From IMG/VR virus record IMGVR_UViG_3300036768_001035, positions 1 through 39,675 of that record: a stretch of 39,675 bases of DNA. One strand, written 5' to 3'. Shown piece after piece: positions 6,919-17,500 of the stretch. Every line of letters starts with the position of its first letter. The stretch's first letter is position 1. Below the pieces are notes generated by a model. It did not search any database and was not told the origin of the DNA. It saw only the letters and a list, made by a program, of their open reading frames with translations. A program made the position numbers and the translations under genes. This DNA comes from a virus.

Positions 6919-7835
6919 TAGCCAATCACCGTCACTACATACTGCCCCGACGAGGGCGCCGTCGCAAAGATAACCGTGATAGTATCCAGTGTGGTCGCCC
7001 GTACATCCGCGTAAATCTGCTCATACGGGCTGGCGGACTGACGGATCGACACCACTACATCGCGCGTATTCAGATTGTGCGTGATCGTGAAGCTGGTCGT
7101 TGACCCATCGCCTATCGTTGTAGTGACCTTTCCGGGAATGGGAAACGTTGTAATCGTTGTGCCATCGCTCGCCGGCTTGGTCTGCTGCCATTGCGCGTTG
7201 GACTCGCTGTAAACGACGGAAACATCTTTGCGCGTGGTGTTGTCGGTGTGCAGCCGTTTGACGAGCAAGCCCGCATCGCTGTTTTGTGAGGCCAGAGTGA
7301 TGTTATCGTTGAGAAGCATGGTGCTGTCACCAATGTTGAGCTGAGTGACAGACACCTCATCAATGTCACCAGCGACAATCAGCTTGTTGACCTTGAGGTC
7401 GCCGTAGCTGCTGTCACCCGCATTGCGGATTGCCACAACACCGCTCTCATTTTTCAGGCGAGGACCACTGTTGCCGGAGTCAAGCTGGAAGCTGGTTTGC
7501 GTGGTTCCGGTGTCGGTGTTCTGGCTGTGGCGCTTGGTCACCGCATCGGCCACATTTGCTGCCGATGCACCACCTACCGAGTTCACGGTGGCGGCGACAT
7601 TGCCAGGCCCCGTCGCACTGACATCGCCCGTTAAGCCTGTGATACCACTGCCGCTACCGCTTTGCTGGTCAAGCTGCTGCCAGGCCGTCCCATTGTAGAT
7701 GTAGAAGTGGTGGTCAGTGGTGTTCTGGTAAATCTGGCCTTCCACCGGGCTAGACGGCGCTGTTGCCAGTTTCTGGATCACTGCATTGAGCAGCTGGTTT
7801 TGAGTCAAATCGAGATTGACAAGAAATTTGGTCAT
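6918..7835 (-). CDS. Tail fibre protein
   Basis: 305 residues. The N-terminal part (MTKFLVNLDLTQNQLLNAVIQKLATAPSSPVEGQIYQNT.. YIYNGTAWQQL) is a common phage-fibre N-terminus that lists a pixel-like 'property from image' strand. A repeat-like stretch (GITGLTGDVSATGPGNVAATVNSVGG) is followed by beta strands. The C-terminal ~60 residues (FTITHNLNTRDVVVSIRQ...TITVIFATAPSSGQYVVTVIG) form a small beta domain also found in the next fibre protein. The ribosome site AAGGAG lies eight bases upstream, overlapping the stop of the previous gene. It belongs to the fibre cluster and probably forms part of the receptor-binding apparatus. Exact assembly position unknown. Confidence 0.65.
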   Translation of the reverse strand: MTKFLVNLDLTQNQLLNAVIQKLATAPSSPVEGQIYQNTTDHHFYIYNGTAWQQLDQQSGSGSGITGLTGDVSATGPGNVAATVNSVGGASAANVADAVTKRHSQNTDTGTTQTSFQLDSGNSGPRLKNESGVVAIRNAGDSSYGDLKVNKLIVAGDIDEVSVTQLNIGDSTMLLNDNITLASQNSDAGLLVKRLHTDNTTRKDVSVVYSESNAQWQQTKPASDGTTITTFPIPGKVTTTIGDGSTTSFTITHNLNTRDVVVSIRQSASPYEQIYADVRATTLDTITVIFATAPSSGQYVVTVIG

Positions 7836-7847
7836 TGTCGCGGCTCC

Positions 7848-8234
7848 TTAGTTGAGAAATGCCTGCCCGCTGAACGCGGCGCTGAAAGTGATTCGCACCT
7901 GCGAGTTGCTGAGATACTGAACATCTCCGGTCACCCGTGTGCCAGCGCTGTCAATCACCGTCACATCCGGGAAGCGATTGAGCGGGTGGTTGATCACCCA
8001 CACGCTGGCGGGCACTAGCTGGTCATGGACATACGTGGTCTGCCGGATGGTCAGCAGTTCCGCTATATTGTCGTAGGTCATACTCAGACCGCCCGCTGGT
8101 ACAAGAAAGGCCACCACCCGCTGGTCAATCAGTTGGTCCAGGTTGATGCTCCCAATATTGACATTGTAGATGGGTGGCGGCGGCACAATGACCGGATAGC
8201 CTGTGGAAAGACCGTCCCAGATACGCAGTCCCAT
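7848..8234 (-). CDS. Small tail fibre/baseplate protein with C-terminal fibre domain
   Basis: I start at ATG 8234 (MGLRIWDGLSTGY) because AGGAGG precedes it by six bases; a longer frame from 8264 has no ribosome site. The 128-residue product has a Pro-rich VPPPPIYNVNIG segment. Its C-terminal domain SVWVINHPLNRFPDVTVID...GDVQYLSNSQVRITFSAAFSGQAFLN is common in phage tail fibres (a beta domain after a tryptophan/His-Pro-Leu motif). The same domain type ends the neighbouring 305-residue protein. A TTGACA dyad element lies 36 bases before the start, suggesting that the fibre genes have their own promoter. Role: fibre or fibre adaptor. Confidence 0.65.
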   Translation of the reverse strand: MGLRIWDGLSTGYPVIVPPPPIYNVNIGSINLDQLIDQRVVAFLVPAGGLSMTYDNIAELLTIRQTTYVHDQLVPASVWVINHPLNRFPDVTVIDSAGTRVTGDVQYLSNSQVRITFSAAFSGQAFLN

Positions 8235-8268
8235 GTACGCCTCCTGCCGCCACCAACTTAGCACTCTG

Positions 8269-8289
8269 CTGTCAAGTATTTGTTGAGAA
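8269..8289 (-). promoter_or_regulatory. Copy 2 of the TTGACA dyad element (fibre genes)
   Basis: On the minus strand: TTCTCAACAAATACTTGACAG. It begins five bases after the stop of the 143-residue protein gene and lies 36 bases before the start at 8234. The TTGACA half is intact, and TGCTAAG follows six bases later, similar to TGATTAA in copy 4. No good -10 at 17 bases is seen. Confidence 0.55.
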
Positions 8290-8293
8290 CGAG

Positions 8294-8725
8294 CTAGTAT
8301 TCGCCCGCTTCGACAATCACTGAAAAGTCAACTGTTGTGGAGCCAGTGTAGGTCATGGCAATGGCTCTTCCATAGTTGCTGCCCGAGACTGTACTGTCGC
8401 CTATCTGCAAATCATTGGTGAGATCGAGCGTATAGGCCCAGGCCGCCGTTGTGTCGTTGGGTGTTACTGCTGTCATGGGTATCTCTTTCCAGAGATAGTA
8501 AGCGGCATTGCCATCTGACACCCATAGTCGAACTAAGCCTGCTGCTGTTTGCGCAAGTGCAGTAATTGTGATACGCTTGACCAACTGCCCGCCATGAGCA
8601 CTGGCAGACATGAGGTCGGTAATATTCGTTGGGTTGTTCCGGTTAGAATCTGGTGACTGACTGACAATGGTGCAATAGACCAATGGTTTATTGATGAAAA
8701 TCGGTTGGCGATTGGTGACAGACAT
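8294..8725 (-). CDS. Tail-associated beta-rich protein, unknown
   Basis: 143 residues, starting MSVTNRQPIFINKPLVYCTIV. The sequence alternates beta strands (QLVKRITITALAQTAAGLVRLWVSD, AYYLWKEIPMTAV, GRAIAMTYTGSTTVDFSVIVEAGEY), consistent with a jelly-roll or lectin-like domain. Related short proteins occur in siphovirus tail clusters next to fibre genes and may trimerise. It sits between the OB/FN3 protein and the fibre proteins in the leftward operon. I do not recognise a named family; virion location is inferred from context. Confidence 0.5.
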   Translation of the reverse strand: MSVTNRQPIFINKPLVYCTIVSQSPDSNRNNPTNITDLMSASAHGGQLVKRITITALAQTAAGLVRLWVSDGNAAYYLWKEIPMTAVTPNDTTAAWAYTLDLTNDLQIGDSTVSGSNYGRAIAMTYTGSTTVDFSVIVEAGEY

Positions 8726-8743
8726 GGTGCAAATCCTCCGGGT

Positions 8744-9511
8744 CTAGAATTGAGACGAAAATAGATAAAGTGAAGTTGCGGCTTGGGCAGCCAGATCGAC
8801 AGGAGCAGCAGGAGCCTGAAACTTTGTTTTCAGTTCCACAACACCGCCGCCCAAATCGGTTAACGAATTGGGGCTGACACGAATTTCGGTCACGTCGGAC
8901 ACATCGGGATTACCATCAGTTTCTTTCACACGCAGAGTGAATATCTGCGGGGCTTGGCTGGTGCCTGCAACCCAACCAGTCCAATTAGAACGATCCCCAT
9001 CGGCGCTGACAGATCGTACACGAACATACTTCGTCACACTGTATTCTGATGTCACCAGAATAAAGTAGCTTCCACGAGTGGTCAGGATGGGCTGATCGCC
9101 CGTTCCAGTTTGCATTTGCACCTCAAAAGCAACTGGCACAAGTGCAGGCGTACTCCACTCCCATATAATCATGCCAGTGTAATTCTGAGCGCGCAGGCCT
9201 ATCGGTGGGGCAATTTGCCTGATCTGGCCTGTGCCAGTGGCAACGTTTTTCCCATCCTGGATACCATAGGCAGCTATTACGACCCACTCGCTGGTCCGAG
9301 TGGGCCGGATTAATACACAGCGATCTCCGATACTCATCGAGGGGTTCAAGCGCTTATCTGCATAGGCACGTTGCGCATACGACGAACCATTGACCTGCAC
9401 ATAGACCAGGCCGCTCTGCCCGATGCTGTCAATGCGCCCTTCGGCGATCTGCGCCCTTTGTGCATCCCGGATCAACTTATCAATTGCGTCAAGGATATCG
9501 CCCTGTGCCAT
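8744..9511 (-). CDS. Baseplate/tail-tip protein with OB-fold and fibronectin-III-like domains
   Basis: 255 residues. An N-terminal helix (ILDAIDKLIRDAQRAQ) is followed by a segment with the look of an OB/gpV-like domain (GRIDSIGQSGLVYVQVNGSSYAQRAYADKR...IGDRCVLIRPTRTSEWVVIAAYG). An FN3-like domain follows (LRAQNYTGMIIWEWSTPALVPVAFEVQ...KYVRVRSVSADGDRSNWTGWV). The last part (VTEIRVSPNSLTDLGGGVVELK) is a common fibre-type end segment. Proteins with this arrangement sit at the tail tip and link to fibres. The gene starts four bases after the stop of the 1550-residue tail protein with GGAG in between, so the two are co-translated. Domain calls come from sequence pattern only. Confidence 0.6.
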   Translation of the reverse strand: MAQGDILDAIDKLIRDAQRAQIAEGRIDSIGQSGLVYVQVNGSSYAQRAYADKRLNPSMSIGDRCVLIRPTRTSEWVVIAAYGIQDGKNVATGTGQIRQIAPPIGLRAQNYTGMIIWEWSTPALVPVAFEVQMQTGTGDQPILTTRGSYFILVTSEYSVTKYVRVRSVSADGDRSNWTGWVAGTSQAPQIFTLRVKETDGNPDVSDVTEIRVSPNSLTDLGGGVVELKTKFQAPAAPVDLAAQAATSLYLFSSQF

Positions 9512-9514
9512 CGG

Positions 9515-12500
9515 TTACGCTCCGTAGATGTAGGCCCGAGCCTTGATACTGGCCGTACCTTCGGTAGGTGTGAGGTTGAGGTTGATATCGTTGATGATGA
9601 AGTTCTCTCCCTTGACGGTGACCACATCGCCCATTTCGAGCAGTGGGCGGTATGGCGCAGTGAATTCCACTGTATGGTAGACTTCTTCCTGCCGTTGGAT
9701 AGAACGAATGGCCTCTCGGTAGCAGTCTCGCTCGCTCATCAGGTATGGGTTATTGAAGCTCTTGAAGCGATGCGGCCCCAGGTCAGTCCGAATAAACTCG
9801 GCTTCCTTGTAAGCACCAAGCATCCTGGCGTGCGTGACAAGCTGGCGGCGGTCAAAGCTGGGTGCGTACTGCTCCAACTCGCTGTCGGTGTAACTGTAGA
9901 CAGGTGTGGCTGCCGTTGGATACCAGGCGTACAACCTGCCATCGTAGCGCACAAAGAAGCGAGTGTAGCGTCCTTCCATTGCCCGCGACAGGCCAGCCAT
10001 CGGTGTTTCTTCCGGGTCGAGGCTGTTCCACTCCACCAGTTCAGTTAGCTGTGGAACGACCAGGTTCTTCGCCTCTACAAAGGCGTTGACCATTGTGCCG
10101 ATGCCGATGTAGTAGGCTGTTTCCGGCGGGTCTTTGATCCACTCACTGAATGTGAAGAACAGCCTATCGTTGACCCAGATGGAAACGACCAGCCAGAGGG
10201 AGTCTTTGTCTGTTGTGAAGGCCATCTCGCGCACCGAGACGGTGACATTGCCAGAGGTCGGAACAGCTACCGGATGCTTTTGCAACAGCACATAGGTGTT
10301 GGTATTGTGGTTGTACTTCATGAGGTGTGGGTAGCCATTCGCGTCAAAGCCCGCCCAGTAGTGGCACTTGCTGAATGCCGTCGCATCAGGCTCGCGGGCA
10401 TTCAGAATGAAACCCCGGCCATGTGTTTGAGGCATGTAGGCCCGGATCACGTAGTTATGAGGCACTTCCTGATGAGTATAGACGATGCCCGAATATCCCG
10501 CTCCGGTTGGCGTGTAGATAATGCTTGCCCCACTCTTGGTGATGGTTCCAGCGACAGAAGCCCAATCGCTGGTGGAGGAGGTTGCGCCATCTACAGTACG
10601 CTTGAACTGATAGTTCAGGATGCCCGCAAACGTACCATAGGTGCGGAACGCATCTTCAACGGTACGAGGCCCGGCCATATCGTTCACGTAGTTGCGGATG
10701 AACGTGATACAGACTTCGGGCGGGTATGGGATCAGGTCATTCCCGGCATCATCGACCCACCCATCGTTGAATGTGTCATCGTAGTTGTTGTCATACTGGT
10801 CCCAATCATGCTGCTGGGCCTCAAACGTTTGTTCCTCAAGTGGGTTTGGGAAAACACTGGCGGCATTTATTGCAAATATGGACGCAGGGGCATCGTGATA
10901 TGTGGAGTTATCAGTGTCGTCTGGATAGATTCTGATACTGTCTGAACGGGGATAGAACGGATCACTCGTATAAAATCCATAGAGAGCAAGCCACTTCGGA
11001 TGGCTGCGCCACCCAACTGGCATCAGCACATTATTGTGTATCGAGATTACATAATGATTAGACGACGTCCCCGGGAATGGGAAAGAGCCATCAGTAGAGA
11101 TATAGGTATGACAGGAAGTCGGATAAGCAGTACTGTTTGTATACGCAGCATTCAAACACCATATAACATTATTGCCAGTGATATTGTCGATGATCGTAGT
11201 ACAAGAGAACACTTTCTGTGTCGCCGTTACCATATTATAGAAGTTATCTGCATCCAGCAGCCAGTTATTAAACCACCACACTATCACTCTGACCCGTTGC
11301 GTGGACAAATTCATGATCGCATAAGCCGTGATAACCAGCTTGTCATCTCGATTCTTAATACCGCCAGGAAGCATCCTGGGGCAGACCACAGAAGGCCAAA
11401 TTCCCTGAATCGGGCCAGAGGACCCGCTCATCGTAGTATCATCGATAGTGACACTTGGGCCATGAATTCGCTTCCAGGTCTTGCCGCCATCGACAGAACG
11501 GTAAATACCGCCCTGAGGCGAGTTATATGGTGTTCTGCCTGTGCTGACCCATATGTTATTTTTGTGGTAGTATGACGCTGCCAATGACTGTTGACCTATA
11601 AAGCATGTGCAAATCGGCTGCGAAACTTTGACAGATGCAAAGTAATCGTTTGTATAATAAACATACATGTTGTGGAAACTGCCGGTGTAATAAGCATAGT
11701 TAATATTGTCAACGCCCGCAAATTCAAACACGAGCCAGAAAAATGTCCCTTTGGCGACAGGAGAACAAATGGCGTCGCTCCACATTGTCCTACCCGATGA
11801 CGCCGGGAGTGCAAAGACCTTGTTCCAGACGGCAGGACGAGCGGTTAAATCTGGATTCTCGTAGATGCCATTTTGCGCGAACAAATAAGCGCGCTTGGGG
11901 TCATGGATGTCATTTACCAGTTTATAGGCATAGCCCATTTCCGAGCGTTGGGCATAAGTGGGCGAAATATCATCCTCAGACCAATTGGAATAATTTGCAT
12001 CATGCGTTGCAAAGAAAACTTTCCCGTCTGGCGTTAAAGAATACAGGCCGAGTGGCTCGTAACTGTCTTCGATCAGATCTTCGCCGAAGTCTGGATCTGG
12101 CGGGAACCCATTGTCATCGAACATCTCCCCGACATCAATGAAGGGTACTTCAGGCTCCCAATCCGCAAGCGAACTGTAACCTTTGCCGATCACGCCAACG
12201 AAGCCACGTTCCTGCGGGCGGGTTTCAACCATGACGGCATCGCTGGCAATCCGCTCAGCGCCGCGCTGGATATGCGTCAGAGCCAGTGTCCAGGAGATGC
12301 CATCGGTGCTGTACCAGCAGGTAATTGTCGCGTAGCGGAAGTCTACGCGCAGAAACCGGTAGTTGTTCACAATCAGGTTGGTCCAACCCATTGGGCCAGT
12401 CGAAGCGAGCTCAGTATCCACCCCGGCCCGTCGCTCGTACAGGTGCAGCTTGTCATCTGCCTGTCGGTACCCGAACCAGAGCAAGTTGTCCTTGTCACTG

Positions 12501-14167
12501 GCCCGGAACACAATCCCAGCATACTCATTGTCGTTGTTTTTCGCCAGCCTGAACCCGATCTGCTGGTTGCCGTTCCAGAAAGAGTCCTCCGAGAAGGTCG
12601 AGAAGGCGACGCCTTCGTCATTGTCGGCGGTGAGAAGCAGCGTTTCCTGATCGGTCTTGAAACCGCCGCTAAGGGGTGAGGTGTGCTGCATCCCACCGTA
12701 GCTGGTTCCGGTCTTGTCGGTGAAGCTATCACTGCCCACAATCTGGTTCTGCCAATAGTGCGCCTGCTCGCTCTCGAACCGGTCTTGCATCCAGGCCAGA
12801 TGGTCGCGGCTGGTCACTTTTACCACTGACTCATAGGAATTGTCGTTGACGATGTGTTCCGGGTCCCAGGTATCAACCTCATGGATGGAAACCTGTTGGA
12901 GCACAGCGCCCGATGGGGTGTCGAAGCCCCACTCGTAAATCAGTGCCCATGTGTGCTTGGGGTTTGTGTACAGGTCTTGCGTCAGCAGTTCATCTTCGTT
13001 GGCTAGCAGCAGTGATGCCTGCGACACAGAACCGAGCGTCATCTGGAAGGACTGGATGCGATCTGTTATATCCAGCGAGATAGACGAGACCCCGAACTGC
13101 AAGGTCGCCGGTGAGCGGAAGGTGTGCCGGCGGCTGACGGCATACAGGTAGTTGCCTGACAGCAGCAGCTTGAGCGTGCTGTGCGAGTTGGCCGCAATGT
13201 CGGAGATCACAAACCCGTTGGTCCAGAACCGCCCGTCCTTGCTGGAATAGAGGCGGTACTTCACAAAAGGGTGCTCCAGCGAGCCGTCGCCCGTTGCGGC
13301 AACCAGGAACATCGTGTCGCCAATGGTCGAGAGCCGCACACATTCCCGGAAGCGCCAGTTTGTCTGCTGGTCAAGCAGGTCGATGGGAAAGTGGTCGGAA
13401 AGGATATGATCCTGATACCAAAAGCCCAGGATGCCGCCGCTGCGGAAGATGTACTTGACCACCTTGTTGTCGATGTAACGGGCGGATGTTCGGCCCGGCA
13501 CATCAGTAGACAAGATAATCAGCGCCCGATCCGCATCGTCCGCAGTGGGCATGTGCCTGCCAGTTAGTGACCGGATTGCCGTCGAGAGATGCAGGCCAGT
13601 CTCAATCATGGTCATCGAAGGGAAAGCGTTAGGCAAACTAAGCCGGATGGTATGCGTGCGGGTTGCTGGGTCAATCTCGCTCCACAGCACCCGCCCCACC
13701 CCGATGGCGCACAGCGTTAGAGAATTCCGCCACTCATCGGTATTGATATTCGCCATGTTCAGGCAGCTTTGCCAGGCCGACCAGGTCTGCCCGTAGTCGC
13801 TGGATGTGGTAACGTAGATATGGCTGCGTCCCATCTGGTAGAGATAAACGACTCCGCTTTCGGCCCACAGCGACAAAGGCGGCAGCAGGTCGCTGGGCTG
13901 GTTGGGGATGACTGTGTGCGTCCAGGTCGTGCCATCATAGCACTCCACCAGCCCAGGATGCGTCACGCGCACCAGATGCCCGTTAAGTGCCACAGCATCG
14001 AAGTCAATGCCAGCAGCATTGGTCACATTGGAGTCTGTATGAAAGGCCGCATTCCCGAAGTCAGGCGACCACAGGTGAGCCGTCACTCGATATTTGGCCG
14101 CCTCAAGCTGGCTCGACAGAACTGCATATTCGCTGCTGGTCAGGCCTGTTTCAGACAGAGTAATCAT
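9515..14167 (-). CDS. Large tail-tip protein with sialidase-type Asp-box repeats and a lectin-like domain
   Basis: 1550 residues. Several Asp-box motifs (SxDxGxxW) are visible: TSSDYGQTWSAW (about 125), YSSKDGRFWTNG (about 330) and SVDGGKTWKRI (near 880), plus ISTDGSF. They indicate beta-propeller (sialidase/BNR-type) modules. Around residues 490-640 a concanavalin/laminin-G-like segment (DNEYAGIVFRASDKDNLLWFGYR, CWYSTDGISWTLALTH) is seen, and a second similar one occurs near 1230-1370. The C-terminal ~130 residues (YREAIRSIQRQEEVYHTVEF.. LEMGDVVTVKGENFIINDINL) resemble the OB-containing end of siphovirus tail-hub (gp27/Gp37-like) proteins. The protein is therefore likely the central tail-tip/host-binding protein. 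It overlaps the upstream gene by 17 bases. No active-site residues of a true sialidase were identified. Confidence 0.65.
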   Translation of the reverse strand: MITLSETGLTSSEYAVLSSQLEAAKYRVTAHLWSPDFGNAAFHTDSNVTNAAGIDFDAVALNGHLVRVTHPGLVECYDGTTWTHTVIPNQPSDLLPPLSLWAESGVVYLYQMGRSHIYVTTSSDYGQTWSAWQSCLNMANINTDEWRNSLTLCAIGVGRVLWSEIDPATRTHTIRLSLPNAFPSMTMIETGLHLSTAIRSLTGRHMPTADDADRALIILSTDVPGRTSARYIDNKVVKYIFRSGGILGFWYQDHILSDHFPIDLLDQQTNWRFRECVRLSTIGDTMFLVAATGDGSLEHPFVKYRLYSSKDGRFWTNGFVISDIAANSHSTLKLLLSGNYLYAVSRRHTFRSPATLQFGVSSISLDITDRIQSFQMTLGSVSQASLLLANEDELLTQDLYTNPKHTWALIYEWGFDTPSGAVLQQVSIHEVDTWDPEHIVNDNSYESVVKVTSRDHLAWMQDRFESEQAHYWQNQIVGSDSFTDKTGTSYGGMQHTSPLSGGFKTDQETLLLTADNDEGVAFSTFSEDSFWNGNQQIGFRLAKNNDNEYAGIVFRASDKDNLLWFGYRQADDKLHLYERRAGVDTELASTGPMGWTNLIVNNYRFLRVDFRYATITCWYSTDGISWTLALTHIQRGAERIASDAVMVETRPQERGFVGVIGKGYSSLADWEPEVPFIDVGEMFDDNGFPPDPDFGEDLIEDSYEPLGLYSLTPDGKVFFATHDANYSNWSEDDISPTYAQRSEMGYAYKLVNDIHDPKRAYLFAQNGIYENPDLTARPAVWNKVFALPASSGRTMWSDAICSPVAKGTFFWLVFEFAGVDNINYAYYTGSFHNMYVYYTNDYFASVKVSQPICTCFIGQQSLAASYYHKNNIWVSTGRTPYNSPQGGIYRSVDGGKTWKRIHGPSVTIDDTTMSGSSGPIQGIWPSVVCPRMLPGGIKNRDDKLVITAYAIMNLSTQRVRVIVWWFNNWLLDADNFYNMVTATQKVFSCTTIIDNITGNNVIWCLNAAYTNSTAYPTSCHTYISTDGSFPFPGTSSNHYVISIHNNVLMPVGWRSHPKWLALYGFYTSDPFYPRSDSIRIYPDDTDNSTYHDAPASIFAINAASVFPNPLEEQTFEAQQHDWDQYDNNYDDTFNDGWVDDAGNDLIPYPPEVCITFIRNYVNDMAGPRTVEDAFRTYGTFAGILNYQFKRTVDGATSSTSDWASVAGTITKSGASIIYTPTGAGYSGIVYTHQEVPHNYVIRAYMPQTHGRGFILNAREPDATAFSKCHYWAGFDANGYPHLMKYNHNTNTYVLLQKHPVAVPTSGNVTVSVREMAFTTDKDSLWLVVSIWVNDRLFFTFSEWIKDPPETAYYIGIGTMVNAFVEAKNLVVPQLTELVEWNSLDPEETPMAGLSRAMEGRYTRFFVRYDGRLYAWYPTAATPVYSYTDSELEQYAPSFDRRQLVTHARMLGAYKEAEFIRTDLGPHRFKSFNNPYLMSERDCYREAIRSIQRQEEVYHTVEFTAPYRPLLEMGDVVTVKGENFIINDINLNLTPTEGTASIKARAYIYGA

Positions 14168-14594
14168 CGGTTAGCTCCACCTCAACGTAGTAGCGCGGTA
14201 AAAGGGTAGTGAACTGCTTCAAGTCGCCTATGGCCGTCAGAACCATCTGGCGCACCGCAGGCGTGTGATTTTGCCCGTCGTTGGGATGGTAGTGGTCGCA
14301 GACATAGACACGTTTGCCTAGCATGGCAATCATTGCATCCAGGCGCTGACGAGTGGTCAGCGTGCCATCGCCTTCGACGCGCACAATATACTTGTAGCCC
14401 GTAAAAACCACCGGGTTCCCACTCTGCTGTAGCGTGTGCGTGCGCAACTTGCCATTGATAGCCCTGCGCACTGCCATCATGACGGTAGGCACTTCGATGC
14501 GGTCTGAGGTTTTCCAGGTCAGGGTTGGCGCATATTCAGGTGCGCCGGTGAGATTCAAAGCGAGATGAATGTGGTCTTGCACGGGGTAAGACAT
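14151..14594 (-). CDS. Minor tail protein (distal tail-like)
   Basis: 147 residues, starting MSYPVQDHIHLALNLTG. The protein is mostly beta (TLTWKTSDRIEVPTVMMAVRR, GYKYIVRVEGDGTLTTRQRLDAMIAMLGKRVYVCDHYH, PRYYVEVELTDDYSV) and lies between the tape measure and the large tail-tip protein. That is where siphoviruses encode the distal tail protein. I do not see enough similarity to name the family. Its ATG is three bases from the stop of the tape-measure gene, and its end overlaps the next gene. Confidence 0.5.
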   Translation of the reverse strand: MSYPVQDHIHLALNLTGAPEYAPTLTWKTSDRIEVPTVMMAVRRAINGKLRTHTLQQSGNPVVFTGYKYIVRVEGDGTLTTRQRLDAMIAMLGKRVYVCDHYHPNDGQNHTPAVRQMVLTAIGDLKQFTTLLPRYYVEVELTDDYSV

Positions 14595-14596
14595 TG

Positions 14597-17500
14597 TCAG
14601 TTAACCCCCTTTCTCGCGAAGGCTTTGTCGTATATATCCAGCCCGGTCTTAGTTGCACTACGCACATCGTTGGTATAGATATGTTGGGTCAGGTTGCCAC
14701 GACCAGCTTCGGCAATCTTCTTGAGCCAGGTCACCGCTTCGCGCAGGACAGTGACGGTTTCCTTGTCGGAGCCGCGCACAACGAGCGCGCCATCCTGCGG
14801 AACCACGTACTCGCCGGCCTCAACGACACCGGCTGGCTCATAGCGATGGCCTGTACCAGTATACCCACCTGCGCCGAATGAGGGCAGTACTTCCCCGCCC
14901 AGGCTATAGGTGCGAGCAGCAGCAGGACTGCGGGCGGGCGTTGCACTGGAGCGCGACAGTGCAAGTTCGTGGCGGCTGATAGCAATGGCTGCTGCGTTTT
15001 CGGCCTGCGTTACCTGCCGGGCTGCTGCCACCCCTTGTCGCAGGTGATTGACAGCCTCATGCAGTGCGTTGTTGTATTCACGCATGGCCTGCACGACTTT
15101 GGGTAACAGTTCACCTGTCCTGGCCTGATACTGCGTGTACTTGTTGGCTTCATTGGCAGCGCGGCTCATGTCGGTCAAATGTTGGTTCAGTGCAGCAATC
15201 TGAACCTGAGCGTCATGCGAGCGCTTCATCATCTCTTCATGCTGCTTGAGGTCGACTAGCGCTTCGGCCCGCGACAGTGCACGGCTTTTCATTTCCAGTT
15301 CGCGGTTCTGCATAATGAACTGGCGTTCTTGCTCGTACTTCTGGCGCTGCAACTGCATGGACTGCGCCTCAAGCGCCCGGTGCTGCTCGAAGTGCTGGCG
15401 CTCCATGTTCAGCGATTCTTGCTGCCACTGTTTGGTCTGTGCGAAGTGAGCGCGTTCCCGAGCAAACGATTCTTCTTGCCATGTACGCTGTTCCCGAGCG
15501 CGCGCCTGTTCCCGGTCATTCTGCCCGGCCTCCATCGCGTGCGAGATGACTGCGCGCTCACGTTCGCGCATCAGGTCTACCCGCTCGCGCCCACGCGCGT
15601 AACGGATGTTCCGGTCAAAGTCCTCCATCTGCCAGCCGAAACTGATTTCGCTTCGGGCGCGACTGTATTGGAGATCCTGCATCTGCCATTCGGCATGCCG
15701 TCTGGCATGGGCCTGGCTAATCGTCATCTCTTGCTCTTGCCAGGCCGTCTGCATTGCTAGCTGCCGCTGTCGCAGGCCAAACTGCTCATTGAATTGCTGG
15801 CCTTGCAATGCGAAGCGCGCCTGGCTGATGCCAAGCTCTCTCCCCTGCATCTCATACTGGTAGTCTTGCTGTCGCCAGGACAGCCGGCGCTGCGCGTCCT
15901 GCAAGGCCCACTCGCCGCCGCTGGCAATCGCATCAGCCACATACTGGCCGCCGCCAGCCGCCCGGATAGCGCCTGCCTGCGCTGCAAGACCTTCCCCAGT
16001 CATAAAGGCCCGGCGACGAGCAAGCTGCTGGGTCTGCATCTGGTATTGGTACTGCTCAAGGTCAAACTGAATGGTGGCAATCTGCGCCTGTGTTTCCACC
16101 ATGTTCATGCCGGAGATTTTGCTGTAATCCATCCCGGCCAGTTGCGCATACTTCGCACCGATACCACCAAACTTCGTGTCGATCTGCATGTATGCCTGGC
16201 GCTTGGGGGCCTGGATCTCCTCATCGTACCCGGCTTCCATACCCTTCGTGCCCCCATATCTGCCAGTCTGCACGCTGTACAGATATTGGTTCTGGGCGGT
16301 CATGCCCTGGTTGGCGACATACTGACTGAGGGCAATCGGGTCGCCACCGATCCGCGCCATAAGCGCCTGGAACTGCGGGCCGCTCATGGATGTCGCGGCT
16401 CTCTCGAGCATAGACCGGTAATCCGAAAGCTGTGCGGTGGTGTTGTAGGCAGCCTTCGACTCAAGATAGTTCATCGCCTGACCATATTGCACGATCTGGC
16501 GGTTCGCCTCAAAGATCTGCTCGTCGGTCTTGGCAGTCTGAGCTCGGCGCTGCAATTCCATATACGCCCCGGTCTCGGCGCTCAGGCCTGTGATGGCCTT
16601 GACATTGATCACCGCCTGTTCTGCATTGAGAACAAGCTGCTGGTTCTGCGGGCCAGCACCTTCAAAGCTTTCGAGCGTTCTGGTCTTTAGTCCGCCTAAG
16701 CGCGCCATCTGGTTGTACTGTGCCATGACCCGCGCATCCTGCTCCATTGCACGGTACGTAGGCAGGTCTTCGCCAGACTTGTCAAAGAGCGCCTGCTGCT
16801 GTGTTTGCAGCGCGCGCCATTCGGGACTGCCGACGCGCACATTGCCAGCAACGGCCAGCGCCTCGACCATATTCATCGGGTTCACGCCGCGAGTTGCCTG
16901 CTTGATGTAGTTGCTGATGGCAGCCTCATCGACGGTCTCAGTATCCCATTTCTGCCCGAATTCGCTCATCCACTGGAAGGCAGCCGATTTCTGAGCAGAA
17001 CTGGCAAATGGCGAAACTTTCTGGAACAACGTCGCCAGACTGCTGGCTTGCTGTGTCGTGACGTCATACCCAATGATCATGGCGTTCGCCAGACCAGCGA
17101 CAGTTCCAGCATTTTGCTGGCCCGCTAGCAGTTCGTTAACTTTCCCGGATTTGTTGAGAGCTTCCAGGTACGCCTTGTACCCGCCAGCGCCCTGGTCGCT
17201 AAAGATGAGCGATGACCCCGCATAGCCAGCCTGGGTCATATCGATGCCAAACTGGGCATCAATTTGACGCTTGGCCTCTGCCTTTTGCGCAGGCGTCAGG
17301 TTGGGGTTGTTGTCGATGTCAGCTTTCTGGTCGGCGATGCGCCTGACATCATCGACGGAATATGTTGGTGTCTGACCGGCGGCACGTTGCGCTTCAACTA
17401 CTTGCCCGATCTGCTTCATGATGCCAGGTATGACGCGCTGATAATAGACACCGCGCTGCTGATCGCCGTACCATTCGCCAATCTTGAACAACTGCTGCTG

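Noticed and set aside
15794-16690. Long plus-strand frames opposite the tape-measure gene
   Set aside because: They are antisense shadows of a 3742-codon gene with clear protein features; none has a ribosome site.
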